Shown one piece after another: positions 34,856 to 44,700 of a stretch of 64,000 bases of DNA (positions are counted from its first letter, which is position 1; the number at the start of each line of letters is the position of its first letter). Made by a program: the position numbers and the translations under genes. The notes under the pieces are model-generated. The model had not been told where the DNA came from and made no database searches. It was given only the letters and a program-made list of their open reading frames with translations. The stretch comes from Heterohyrax brucei. Its lineage: Eukaryota; Chordata; Mammalia; Hyracoidea; Procaviidae. The stretch spans positions 144,014,829 to 144,078,828 of the forward strand of contig CM053143.1 of the NCBI GenBank assembly GCA_028571685.1, written 5' to 3'.

Positions 34856-35052
34856 AGGTGTCTGTAGGTGGTTCAGATGGTTATCATACTAGACTGCTTA
34901 CCAAAAGTTGGGGATTGGAATCCACCCAGAGGTACCTTAGAAGAAAGGTGACCTACTTCTGAAAACTCAGTCACGAAAATTCTATCAACACAGCTCTACA
35001 ATGGCACACATGGGTTGTCAGGAGTCAGAAATCACTCAAAAGCAATTGCTTT
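34856..35052 (+). mobile_element. AfroSINE, long type
   Basis: Forward long variant immediately following: CAAAAGTTGGGGATTGGAAT, CCACCCAGAGGTACCTTAGA, ACACAGCTCTACAATGGCAC, GAGTCAGAAATCACTCAAAA. Three SINE 3' ends thus stand in a row over 430 bp. Confidence 0.88.
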
Positions 35053-35899
35053 ATTGTCATCTGCAATGAAAATTTTATATAAGCAGTAGGACATCAGAAC
35101 TGGACCTCAAAGAGGTTAGAACTAGAAATTGTAACTGGGGACTGGATTAAAAACCTAGGAAGTTACTGTAGACTGAGAAGAGTATTAATGAGCAACAAGA
35201 AGAATCCAGTATTTATAGATCTATCGTAAGAGGTCAGTAAAGGAGATTGAGAGGGAACAGTCACTGAATTAAAAACATGTGGTTAGAAGTTAGGGGGGTA
35301 GAGACCTCGCAGCAAGACAAGATAATGTTCCATGGAGGACTGGAATCACATGCTGCTGAGAAGTCTGCCATTGCCCACCGAAATTACCAAGATGAGGTCA
35401 TTGATTACTCCAGCAGGTAGAATGATGGGAAGGAAATCTTGAAGAAATAAAGACAACTCTTCCTGGGATTTTAATCATAACTTATGAGGTAATAATTGAT
35501 GGATAATAGCTGGTTAAAGAGGATATTACAAAAATTTTGCATGCTGTAAGAAATGATCCAATAGAAAACGAAAAATTTGTGGTATAGGAGAGAGGTGATA
35601 ACTGTAGAGAAAAGAATCCTTGAGTAGCCAGAGGGTCTGCAAGCTAGTGCATAGGTCAAATCCTTGGCCTTAGATGACAGAAACATAAAAAGATCATTAT
35701 CATATGTGAAAGTCAGTATAAATGAGAATCTTTGAAGGGATTTGGTACTCTTGGTGGTGAAAAAAAAGACAGTACTTTCTTGGTGAAATTGAGGCAAGTT
35801 CAACTGCAATAAGTGAGAAAGAGAGCAGGTATTGAAGACCTGAGAAAAGAAAAGGTGGGACACAACAGTCTCAGAGCGATGGAGAGTCAACCGAGTAAG
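35053..35899. other. Ancient interspersed-repeat-like stretch, unassigned
   Basis: Words such as GAGGTCATTGATTACTCCAG, AAATAAAGACAACTCTTCCT and GGTCAAATCCTTGGCCTTAG resemble a widespread old mammalian repeat whose name I cannot give with confidence. No host gene is visible; the 139-codon reverse frame at 35471-35890 has no recognised domain. Confidence 0.4.
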
Positions 35900-35904
35900 A
35901 AAAC

Positions 35905-36467
35905 TGTGGTGGTCAGGATTATGTCAATGTGGCTACTCCGCTACTCCAGTTTTGGCTGCTGTATTAAGTGGCAGGGCAGGGCCTGGGGTGGCTTCCCACC
36001 CCTCAGCTCTCGTCTCTCCACCTTCCACCTGCTACTGCAGGTCTGCTCACATAGCCAGCAGCTCCTGCTCTCTTCTGGCATCTGGTTCCTGGGCTTGAAC
36101 TAGCAGCTGCTGGATTCATCAATGCTTACAGCTGGTGCTTGAGAATCCTGTTTCCTCACCTGCTGATCCTGGGTTCGCCAGTCTCTGCAGCTCCGTCTCA
36201 CCACCAGCTTGGGATCTGCCAACCTACCCAATGAGTGATCTAGAACTGTGGTCTCTGACCTGCTGACCTTGGTTTCAAAGCTTCCGTGGCCACATGAGGC
36301 TTGTGTCAGGACTTGGGATGTTCAGCTTCTGCAATTCTGTGAGTTGTTTCCTATATATATATATATATATATATAGGAGATACATACATATATATATATA
36401 TATATATCTTTCCTTGTATGTACATGTGTTACTGGTTTTGCTTCCCTAGAAAACCCAGCCTATGACA
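35905..36467 (+). mobile_element. ERVL-type solo LTR
   Basis: A 563-bp LTR that starts TGTGGTGGTCAGGATTATGT and ends CTATGACA, flanked by AAAAC (35900-35904) and AAAAT (36468-36472), a near-perfect 5-bp target duplication. The terminal GCTTCCCTAGAAAACCCAGC is the form known from ERVL-related LTRs. It contains the TA microsatellite. A relative with the same first 20 bases lies reversed at 46272-46885. Confidence 0.65.
36351..36410. repeat. TA microsatellite inside LTR
   Basis: Two (TA)n tracts separated by GGAGATACATACA, together about 55 bases, able to form cruciform structures. Confidence 0.9.
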
Positions 36468-36474
36468 AAAATGT

Positions 36475-37014
36475 AGTAGGATTATGGTACAATGCTGAAG
36501 GCTTCTTAAAGTTTGCTGGTAAGTTTAGAGTTTGATTATTTTCATTGCTAAGTGTTTGGTTTCTTTTTCCCTCAACTATATTCCTCTATTCATTGCAGGC
36601 ATGGGGTAACTGGTTCTAATCAGGGCTGGAGACTTCTCAGGCAAACATTATGTGGCAGGGATAAGAGAGTTGAGTATATTTGCAATTTACTATCAGAGTC
36701 ATGGACAGTGGATTCCAAACTCAATAAGTAGGGAATTGAACACATTAGTGGGGGTGATATTCTATTTACAAATGGGGCAATCAATGGATTAAGCAGTTTG
36801 ATGGGGTTGATAAATTATTAAGGTATTATTGTTGAGAAGCTATGAGGGCTTACAGAGATATAAGCTACCAGATTCTGTGAACTGGCAGAATCTGTAAAAA
36901 GTGTGATATTTTTAAGTGGCAATATTAGATACCAGAAGCTGAAAAGTAAATACAATAACCTGGCATTGTTACACACCTCAGCGTTTCCTGAACTTTATTT
37001 GTATGCATATGATC
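36475..37014. other. No recognised feature
   Basis: About 540 bp without recognisable gene or repeat. Confidence 0.4.
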
Positions 37015-37250
37015 ACTGAATTTTTTGTCACCATCATTATCACCACTGTAGATGCTATTATTCTAAAGGCTTTACATGTGTCAACTAATTTGCAACAACA
37101 CTGTGATAGATAGTATTCTTATGTCCATATTACAGATAAAATACCTGAAGCACAAAGAGCTTATCCCAAGTCACTTAAACCAAGAAATCCAGTTCTAAGT
37201 ATGTGTCTGAACCAGTATACATAGGGCCTCCTAATCTTTGTACTCATTGT
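37015..37250 (-). mobile_element. MIR SINE
   Basis: Reversed MIR: TTTACATGTGTCAACTAATT, ATATTACAGATAAAATACCT, AGAGCTTATCCCAAGTCACT and a TTGTGCTGTGATTAACTC head side. Well diverged. Confidence 0.7.
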
Positions 37251-37359
37251 GCTGTGATTAACTCAATGTTTCCCTTCAGCAGATGTATTAACACATTTTT
37301 TAAAAGAAAAAACAGAACTACCATATATGAAAAACATCTTTAATTGTAAATTATAAATT

Positions 37360-37928
37360 GTTGTTGTTGTTAGGTGCCACAGAGTCAGTTGTGACTCATA
37401 GCGACTCTATGTAGAACAGAACAAAGAAGTGCTGGGTCCTTTACCATCTTCATAATTGTTGTTATGATTGAGCCCATTGTTGCAGTCACTGTATCAGTTC
37501 ATCTTGCTGAGCATCCTTCTCTTTTTTGCTGACCCTGTGCTTTACCAGGAAACCCTGGTGGCATAATGGTTAAGTGTTACAGCTCCTAGCTAAAAGATTG
37601 GCAGTTCAAACCCGCCAGGTGCTCCTTGGAAACTCTGCGGTAGTTCTACTCTGTTCTATAGGGTTGCTATGAGTCGGAATTGACTCAATGGCAGCAGGGT
37701 TTGGTTTTGGTTTGGATGCTTTCCCAAGCATGTTGTCCTTCTCTAGGGACTTATCTCATCTGATAACTTGTCCAAGCTACGTGAGACACTGTCTTGCCAT
37801 CCTTCCTTCTAAGGAACATCTGGTTGTACTTCTTTCAAGACAAATTTGTTCATTCTTTTGGCAGTCCATGGTATATTCACTGTTCTTCACCAACACCCCA
37901 ATGCAAAGGCATCAGTTCTTTTTGGGTC
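37360..37928 (-). mobile_element. RTE-clade LINE 3' end, split by AfroSINE
   Basis: Reversed RTE 3' part beginning TTGTTGTTGTTGTTAGGTGC and GAGTCAGTTGTGACTCATAG, continuing after the SINE with CATGTTGTCCTTCTCTAGGG and CCAACACCCCAATGCAAAGG. Confidence 0.88.
37548..37716 (+). mobile_element. AfroSINE with target duplication
   Basis: One of the best-preserved SINEs here: GGAAACCCTGGTGGCATAAT to AATTGACTCAATGGCAGCAG and a GGGTTTGGTTTTGGTTTGGA tail. It is flanked by TGCTTTACCA (37538-37547) and TGCTTTCCCA (37717-37726). Its insertion split the RTE copy, so the SINE is younger. Confidence 0.95.
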
Positions 37929-37949
37929 TTATAAAAGACAAGTATAAAG

Positions 37950-38090
37950 TGATCACCAATAAAAATAAAATGAGGACAGGTGAAAAAATAAAATGAGGAC
38001 ACCAGATGGAGCTGCAGATAGACAGGCATGCCGAATTGATTTGTATTGTATACTTTCACTTCATCATAATAAAAAAAATAAAATGATATT
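37950..38090 (+). mobile_element. L1 3' end fragment
   Basis: Forward terminal L1 3'UTR: GCTGCAGATAGACAGGCATG, TTGTATTGTATACTTTCACT, CATCATAATAAAAAAAAT. Just before it AATAAAATGAGGACA is directly repeated (37968 and 37989). Confidence 0.75.
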
Positions 38091-38784
38091 ATTAGATCCC
38101 AGCTACTCACTGCTACATGCCAGAGGCTTTGTTAGAGAGGTCTGCTCTTTGTCTGTTATGAAAGAGATTAGCAAGTATTGGAGGAAGACTCAAGACTTGC
38201 ACTAGTCAGAAAAAATTTTAAGACTTTGATGGACCAAGAAGATGACCTTTCTTGGTTATCTCAATGTTTCATTGTCTCCGAGGCATTTTAAAATTCAGCA
38301 AATTGTAGAAAATGGAGAACATTGCAAATAATTCTTATCCATAGATACACAAATAGGCTGTATCAGGTGAATTAAAACTGGTTATCATGCTGTGGGTAGA
38401 CCCGTTTCACATCTGTTTAGCATTTTTGACTTATCTTTGTGTGTGACGTCCTTTTAACCTTCCTTTGATCCGGATGCAACACTTTACTGATTCCCTCATT
38501 AATTAACGAGTTAAATCAAATCTTTCACATATGTCCATTTTATATTGATATAAGAGCTATGGTTTTACTTTTTAAATACAATATACCATTTAACACACCA
38601 AAGAGATATTTATCCGTTTTGTTATTAGAAGAATGGGGAAAGATTTGGCAAATAGCAATTACACAATTGTGTAATTCAATACTATTTAATATTTTGTGCT
38701 ATCATTTAATGGTACCTACAATTTTCACTCTAGCCAAAAGCCATCTAGTATACCACCACCACCATTAATTAGCATCTCCTATTC
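38091..38784. other. No recognised feature
   Basis: About 690 bp AT-rich DNA with no recognisable gene or repeat; a short ACCACC run lies at 38752. Confidence 0.4.
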
Positions 38785-38830
38785 ATGAGTCGGATCCGAC
38801 TCGATGGCCCTTGGCTTGGCTTGGCATTTT
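38785..38830 (+). mobile_element. SINE 3'-end fragment with palindromic core
   Basis: GAGTCGGATCCGACTC followed by GATGGCCC and a TTGGCTTGGCTTGGC tail. It is the forward counterpart of the piece at 19903. Confidence 0.55.
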
Positions 38831-40371
38831 GATAACATTTCATGGATCATTGGTTCTCAGGTTTGACTGCCCTTCATAGTTACCTGTAGAGTTAATAAGC
38901 CGGGGATACAAGAAATAATTTATCATGTTCATGATCTTCAAGACTATATAGCTGAGAAAATGAGAAAGTTAAAAAATACACGTGCTAGGCCACTTGAATG
39001 AAATAAAGCCCTAGAAGGGGACTCAGCTCAGGCTGATGCGGGCAAAAAAGACTTCTTGGAGAGATTATGTTGTTGGTGTTGTGTGGCGTTGGGTTGGTTT
39101 TAACTCATAGCTGGATCCTAAAGTCCAAAGAGCAGTGAGGCAAGCACCAGTTAACGTGTGAGAAAAATTACCAGTACACTGTGCAAGGGTCTGGAGTGCC
39201 AACAGATCACATGCTTTTAGAAAACAGGAATAGTACAACAGGCCTAGAAAACAAATTTTGACATCACAGTTACAGACAGGGTTGGGAGAAGGTAAAAGGG
39301 CCTCCTCTGCCAGTAGCTTTCAACTTTTTTCTTAATTCAATGTCCAGTAAGAAATTTTACCTTTCAACAAGGTGAATACATACAAAATTGAAAAAAAAAA
39401 TTCATGAAACAATATTTACCCTTAGTAATAATGATACGCTTTGTTTTATTCTGTTCTATCCTGTGTGTATGTTAACCATTCATTTGTCACCTCCCACCAA
39501 ATTGATTTCAGGACTTACTAATTAGCCATAGCTTGTAGCTTCAAAATCATGGGATTTTGTTTGTGTGTTTGTTAAACTAAGGAATTTGAACATTATTACC
39601 CCAGAAGTGATGTTATGATTACACACTCAGTACTGCTTGTTGACTGACTGATGATTGACTGATTCAATAATTAAATCCATCCATCCATCCAAGAGAAAGT
39701 GTACAATAAAGACCTGTCTATGCCCAGGTCACACTTTCGTTTGGTTCCCCAAGCACCTCAGAGGGGAGGATGTAAATAAAGTTATGAAAATGAGCAATCT
39801 AGCACCCAAAACACTGGCCAAAGGAACACAAGTGCAGCTTGTACTTGCTGACCCCCAGATACCGTCTCTAACGAGCAGTAAGACAGTTCATCTAAGTCAC
39901 GAATTGTTGCCATAGTTTCTGTTTCCTTAGAAACAGGGCAACTGGTGAGGATCTTGGCTCCAGAAACCACTGTAAAATATCCAGTAGCCAGATGGTCTGG
40001 CAACTGAAATTGTCATGCTTTTGTGAGCATTTATCATGAACTGGCATCATATAAGAAAATAAACTCTTTCAAGTGCGAATAGAGCAAGGATGGAGAAGTG
40101 AGATCAGCCAAGACTGGTTGTTACTCAGCATCGAACAGAAGGTAAAAAAGAGAAGCCTTGGGCGGGGAGCTCCACCCCATGCCAGTACTTCCACTTTCCT
40201 TCTCTTGCCCTTGTTCCGACTGTCTCTTTACTACAGCACTAGGGGACACATTCGATCCCCATCCTCACAGTGTCTGGGAATCACTGGAATTTTACGACTT
40301 TCAAGACCCTCTTCACGAAAATTACTTTCTTATTTTTTCCCTGAAATGGAAAATGTTAACACTTAGGCTCA
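38831..40371. other. Mostly unique sequence, no recognised gene
   Basis: About 1.5 kb. Near 38849 a GGTTCTCAGGTTTGACTGCC block resembles one end of an old hAT element, and near 39070 a TTGTTGGTGTTGTGTGGCGT word may be an RTE/SINE tail. A TCCATCCATCCA run lies at 39676. Overlapping frames at 40073-40397 have no recognised domain. Confidence 0.4.
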
Positions 40372-40502
40372 GGAGTCTTGGGTGCACAAACTGTTAAGTG
40401 CTAAAACTACTAACCCAAAGGTTGATGGCTGGAAGCCCCATTTAGGTACCTCAGAAGGCAGGTCTGGCAATCTGCTTCTGAAAAGTCACAGCCTTGAGGA
40501 GA
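40372..40502 (+). mobile_element. AfroSINE, long type, 5' part
   Basis: Forward: AACCCAAAGGTTGATGGCTG, GAAGCCCCATTTAGGTACCT, CAATCTGCTTCTGAAAAGTC. It stops before the 3' end. Confidence 0.82.
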
Positions 40503-40649
40503 TTTAAGGAAAGAATTTTATATTTTCTGGGATGTGTTTCTGACATCTCTGCACCTTGTTAATGTCAGTACTACTGGCAAAATACCAGGCAATTATATCT
40601 AAACAAAGGCCATGTTATAAAACACTAAGATAGTAATAATAATAACTTC

Positions 40650-40880
40650 TAGTTATTCAGAGCTTACTGTGCTCTGAGCGTCAGGTACTGTGTCAAATGC
40701 TTAATATGAGTACCAGTGTGAGAGGCACATACTACTGTAAAATAAAGTACAAATGAAGTACTCTCAAAGTACTTTATTTTACAGAGTTACTTAATTTGGT
40801 TGAGGTTACAGTTGGTAATCTGAGTCCACACGGAATAGGGCCTATGCTTTTAGCCATCACACAATTTTACAGCACTTGTC
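40650..40880 (-). mobile_element. MIR SINE with internal hairpin
   Basis: Reversed MIR: GAGCTTACTGTGCTCTGAGC, AGGTACTGTGTCAAATGCTT, a TTTTACAGAGTTACTTAATT block and AATAGGGCCTATGCTTTTAG. A perfect 16-bp inverted repeat lies inside (40735-40750 and 40769-40784). Confidence 0.65.
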
Positions 40881-40884
40881 TTCC

Positions 40885-41415
40885 AAAATACAAAGTGGGA
40901 CGACATAAGGATTTTACAGCAGAGGCTTTCAACCTGCATGTGTCATGGATACTTTTGGTAGTTAAGTAACATCTATGTACATCTTCTCAGAGAAATCTTT
41001 AGAAGCAGATAATGTTTTAAAAGTTTACACAGGCAATCAAATAAACTGTAGTGAGCAAAGTCTAAAAATTACAACATGTTATATATGTGCTTTTTATTAA
41101 CGCATTAAATAAGATCATGCAAACATCTACCATAATTTTAAAGCACTGATGACAGTAAATTGTATTCTGAAATACCTGCAAAAAAAATAATTAGACATAA
41201 ACTTGGTGCGTCTCGGCTTTCTGTTGGTTACCAGTCATAAGCATTGCCACTGCTACTAAGGCCTGTTATCTACATTTATCTCAGACAGAAATGTTAAGTT
41301 TCTAATGGAGATTAGTGAAGACAATATAAACTTTTCTAATCCAAATTCAAGGATCTCCAGATTTCTATACATGGGCCCTTTTGGGAGTCCACAGACATGA
41401 GATTAAGAACCGAAG
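40885..41415. other. No recognised feature
   Basis: About 530 bp without recognisable gene or repeat. Confidence 0.4.
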
Positions 41416-41418
41416 CTG

Positions 41419-41636
41419 TACAGCTGTGGTTCTCTGCCACAGTCATTGTGTCCTCCCAGAGCATTTAGTAATGTCTGGGGACATTTTTGATTGTTATGAT
41501 CAGGGTCGGGTGCTACTGCTATCTAGTAGTAGAAACCAAGAATGCTGCTAAATAAGTCACAATGCAAAGGACAGCCCCCACAACAAAAAAACTACATGGT
41601 CCAAAGTATCAACAGAGCTGAGGTTGAGAAACCCTG
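41419..41636 (+). mobile_element. MER5A-like hAT transposon
   Basis: Non-autonomous hAT-Charlie copy: left end CAGCTGTGGTTCTCTGCCAC, core AATGTCTGGGGACATTTTTG and AGGACAGCCCCCACAACAAA, right end GAGGTTGAGAAACCCTG. Confidence 0.88.
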
Positions 41637-41639
41637 CTT

Positions 41640-41835
41640 CAGAGCAAGAAGGTTTGGGTATGAGTACAAATACTAAAGCTCATAAGGTGAGAGATCTTGA
41701 AAAATATTTCACCATCTGAATTGGTTTTGGGATCTGTAAAACAAGGGTGTTAACGTCTTCATCACAGGTTTTTGTGAGGATAAAATAAAATAGTGTGAAA
41801 GGCCTAATAAAGAGTGATGCACTGTACATGTTGTT
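41640..41835 (+). mobile_element. MIR SINE
   Basis: Forward MIR part: CACCATCTGAATTGGTTTTG, GGATCTGTAAAACAAGGGTG, TTTTTGTGAGGATAAAATAA, GTGAAAGGCCTAATAAAGAG. Confidence 0.6.
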
Positions 41836-41957
41836 TTTAAATTCTGTTCTTCTGGTACCTAGATTCCACAGAGTCATCTCAGGGGCTATTTCTGGGGACT
41901 GGTTGGGAATAGACAGCTTGTACGGTTAAGATTTCAGGCATCTCACTTCTACTTTTG

Positions 41958-42168
41958 GTGTCCCCAGGTGGTACAAGCAGTTAAGTGCTCCCCTGAAAGT
42001 GTTGGTGTTTCAAACTTACCTAGGGGTAGTTTGGAAGACAGGCTGTCTGTTTGCTTCTGAAAGGTCACAGCCATGAGAAACACTGAGGGGCAGCTCTACT
42101 CTGACACATGGGGTTGCCATGAATTGGAATCCACTCCATAGCAACTAGTGTGGTTTTTCTTGGTTTTG
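41958..42168 (+). mobile_element. AfroSINE, long type
   Basis: Forward long variant, complete: GTGTCCCCAGGTGGTACAAG, GCAGCTCTACTCTGACACAT, GGGGTTGCCATGAATTGGAA, TGGTTTTTCTTGGTTTTGA tail. Confidence 0.92.
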
Positions 42169-42378
42169 ACTCCCACATTAACAAGAGCATTTCTGCTATT
42201 TTTTTATATCTATTTTACATACTGAGCTTCTGTGAAAGATCTCACTTCTAAAGAAAAACTGCCCTGATTATAAAAAGAAGTTTGAAACCCACTGTTCAAT
42301 ATAACACCAGACATAATTATTTTAAGTGTATCCTGAAAACCAAATACAAGGATTCCGACCCCCTTTTTTCCTGGCATT

Positions 42379-42909
42379 TGTCTTACTTACCTAGTGCTGG
42401 TATGACAAAAATACCACAAGTGGATGGCTTTAACAAACAGAAATTGATTCTCTCACAGTGTAGGAGGCTAGAAATCTACATTCAGGGTACCAGTTCCAGA
42501 GGAAGACTCTCTCTGTCTGCTCTTGGGGAAGGTACCTATCATCCATCTTCCCCTGGTGGAGGAGCTTCTCAGAGCAGGGACCCTGGGTCCACAGGACATG
42601 CTATTTTCCTGAATTTTGTTTCTTGGTGGTATGAGGTCCTCCTGTCTCTCTGCTTGCTTCTCTCTTCTGCATCTCGCAAGAGACTGATTTAAGACATAAC
42701 CTAATTTTGTACATTGAATTCTGCCTCATTAACATAACTGCCTCTGATCTTGCCTCATTAACATCGTAGAGGCAGGATTTACAGCATGTATTAGAAAATC
42801 ACACCACGCGACAAAATGATGGACAATCATACAATACAGGGAATCATGGCCTAGCCAAGTCGACACACGTTTTTGGTGGGACATAATTCAATCTTTAATC
42901 CCTCAGACA
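42379..42909 (-). mobile_element. Solo LTR, MaLR/ERVL-like
   Basis: Reverse-strand relative of the LTR at 14181. Forward text TGTCTTACTTACCTAGTGCT, CACAAGTGGATGGCTTTAAC, CTGCCTCATTAACATAACTG and AATCATGGCCTAGCCAAGTC covers the whole LTR from its 3' to its 5' end. About 530 bp. No internal region, and the flanks give no clear TSD. Confidence 0.75.
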
Positions 42910-43544
42910 CATACATTACTACAGGGGTTATATTAACTAGCATTACTTTGGGTCAAAGTTTGAAAGCTGTATCTTGAAAAGAAAAATACATATAATTTAT
43001 TTCTGTATTTGTGTCGTATTTTGGTGATTATTTTCTCTATACCAGCATTGAAAATATATCAAATAAAAGTAGTGAGATATTCATATTTTAAGAGTCACCT
43101 CTTCCTCCTATCACTGGCACAGTTTCATGCATATGGAAATCAGTTTGCTTTCCTTTGAACTACATAATTGTAAGAATCAGAGAATCTCCAAAGTCTGTCC
43201 ATGTATATTTATGTTCACTAACACAGTTACACGAGGGATCAGCAGAAATACTACTGGTTCTGTTGGTTTAAATTAAATTCCCTAATCAATCCCATGAGAA
43301 GAGTTATCCAGGAAGTAACTGCTGGATGTGCATGAATCTTTTATGTGCTTCAGTCTGTAACAGTTTCTGAGAGGCCTGCAAATGTGAATTTTGCACAACA
43401 AAAATGAGTTGCTGACATTAGATAAGGCATCTCCTGGTTTTCCAGTCTCATAAACCTCAGAGCACTGGCTTGCCATAGCAGAACACAGATACTGTAGTGC
43501 TTTCCTGCCTTAAACTTCCCCACCCCCATCCAAACTTCCTAAAC
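42910..43544. other. No recognised feature
   Basis: About 630 bp without recognisable gene or repeat. Confidence 0.4.
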
Positions 43545-43738
43545 AACCACAGACATTAATATCTACTGACTGCTTCCTTATGCCGAGACTTTATTATTTA
43601 GTCTCTCAAAGAACCCTGGAAAGTCAGAACTGTCATTATTATTTCTGCTTTATCAACTGAGGAAACCGAGACTCAGAGAGGCTGAGTAATTTGCCCAGGG
43701 TCACTTAGCTTGTAGATGTCTGAAAAGGATATTAACCC
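43545..43738 (-). mobile_element. MIR SINE
   Basis: Reversed MIR with a well-kept core: TTATCAACTGAGGAAACCGA, GACTCAGAGAGGCTGAGTAA, TTTGCCCAGGGTCACTTAGC. Confidence 0.85.
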
Positions 43739-43740
43739 AG

Positions 43741-44700
43741 GTATCTCAGTTAACTAGTGCTGCTGCAGCAGAAATACAAGGTCCAACAACTAAGTCCATG
43801 AACTTAATTCTTCTAAGTGCCACATACCCATTGCTGGATATCACTATGGTCACCTTCAAAGTAGCCCCCTTGGGAAGCTATGCACTTACTCCAGAGCCTA
43901 ATCCACTCTTCAAAGCAATTTTGGAATGCTTTCTGGAGTGGCCATTGAGTACAGTGGCATAGTGGCAAGTTTACAAACTTAATTGTATAATTGTCCATAA
44001 GGGAGTTTTTAGCCAGTAAATAAACAACTGTGTTGGAACACCCTACCTACTCACCTGATCTGGCCCCCAATGACTTTTTTCTTTACCAAAAGATAAGTGA
44101 AATATTGAAAAGAATGACAGTTTGATGACATTCAGGGCATCAAAAGTAATTACAGCTCTGATGGCCATTCCAGAAAAAAGAATTCTAAAATTGCTTTGAA
44201 GGATGAACTAGGCACTGGCTTCAGTGCATAGCTTCCCAAACAGAGTACTTCGAAGGTGACCACAGTAATATTCAGCAACGAGATATGTAGCACTCTTTCT
44301 AGGATGAGTTCGTGAACTTAAATGGCAGTCCTCATACCACATGTGGACTGCTTTAACAAACAGAAGTTTATTTTCTCATAATTTAGGAGACTAGAAGTCA
44401 GAATTCAGAGCCCCGGGCCTAGGGGAAGGCTTTCTCTGTGTTAGCTCTGGAAGAAAGTCTGCCTCTTCAGCTCCTCCTGGTTCCTGGTTCCCTGGAGTTC
44501 TCCATGTGTCTAGGCATCTATATTACCCCATCTCACGCTTTTAATCTCTTTTATGTCTCAAAAGAGATGGACTCAAGACACACCCTATACTAATCCTGTC
44601 TCATTAACATAACAAAGATGACCCACTCGGAGGCACTATAAACAGAGGAATTGAGATTAGGGTTTACAATACATGTTTTAGGGAATGCAATGCAGTGTAT
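43741..44700 (-). mobile_element. LTR, MaLR/ERVL-like, split by mariner
   Basis: Third member of the LTR family at 14181 and 42379, reversed. Its 3' end is GTATCTCAGTTAACTAGTGC (43741), and the rest resumes at 44337 with CCACATGTGGACTGCTTTAA and runs through GTCTCATTAACATAACAAAG to about 44700. The mariner foldback element occupies 43777-44334. Fossil without internal region. Confidence 0.7.
43777..44334 (+). mobile_element. Mariner-derived foldback element, copy 2
   Basis: A 558-bp element between TA dinucleotides (43775-43776 and 44335-44336), inserted in an LTR. The centre encodes a decayed version of the HPPYSPDL transposase segment (forward text CACCTGATCTGGCCCCCAAT). The right arm encodes CIASQ and YFEGDHSNIQQR on the forward strand; the left arm encodes FQNCFEEWIRLWSKCIASQG and YFEGDHSDIQQ on the reverse strand (43998-43813). 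The C-terminus is therefore present twice, inverted. Same architecture and nearly the same length as the copy at 20372. Plain non-autonomous DNA transposon. Confidence 0.9.

Noticed and set aside
37360-37400. GTTGTTGTTGTT tract as an independent microsatellite
   Set aside because: It is the complement of the RTE (AAC)n-type tail.
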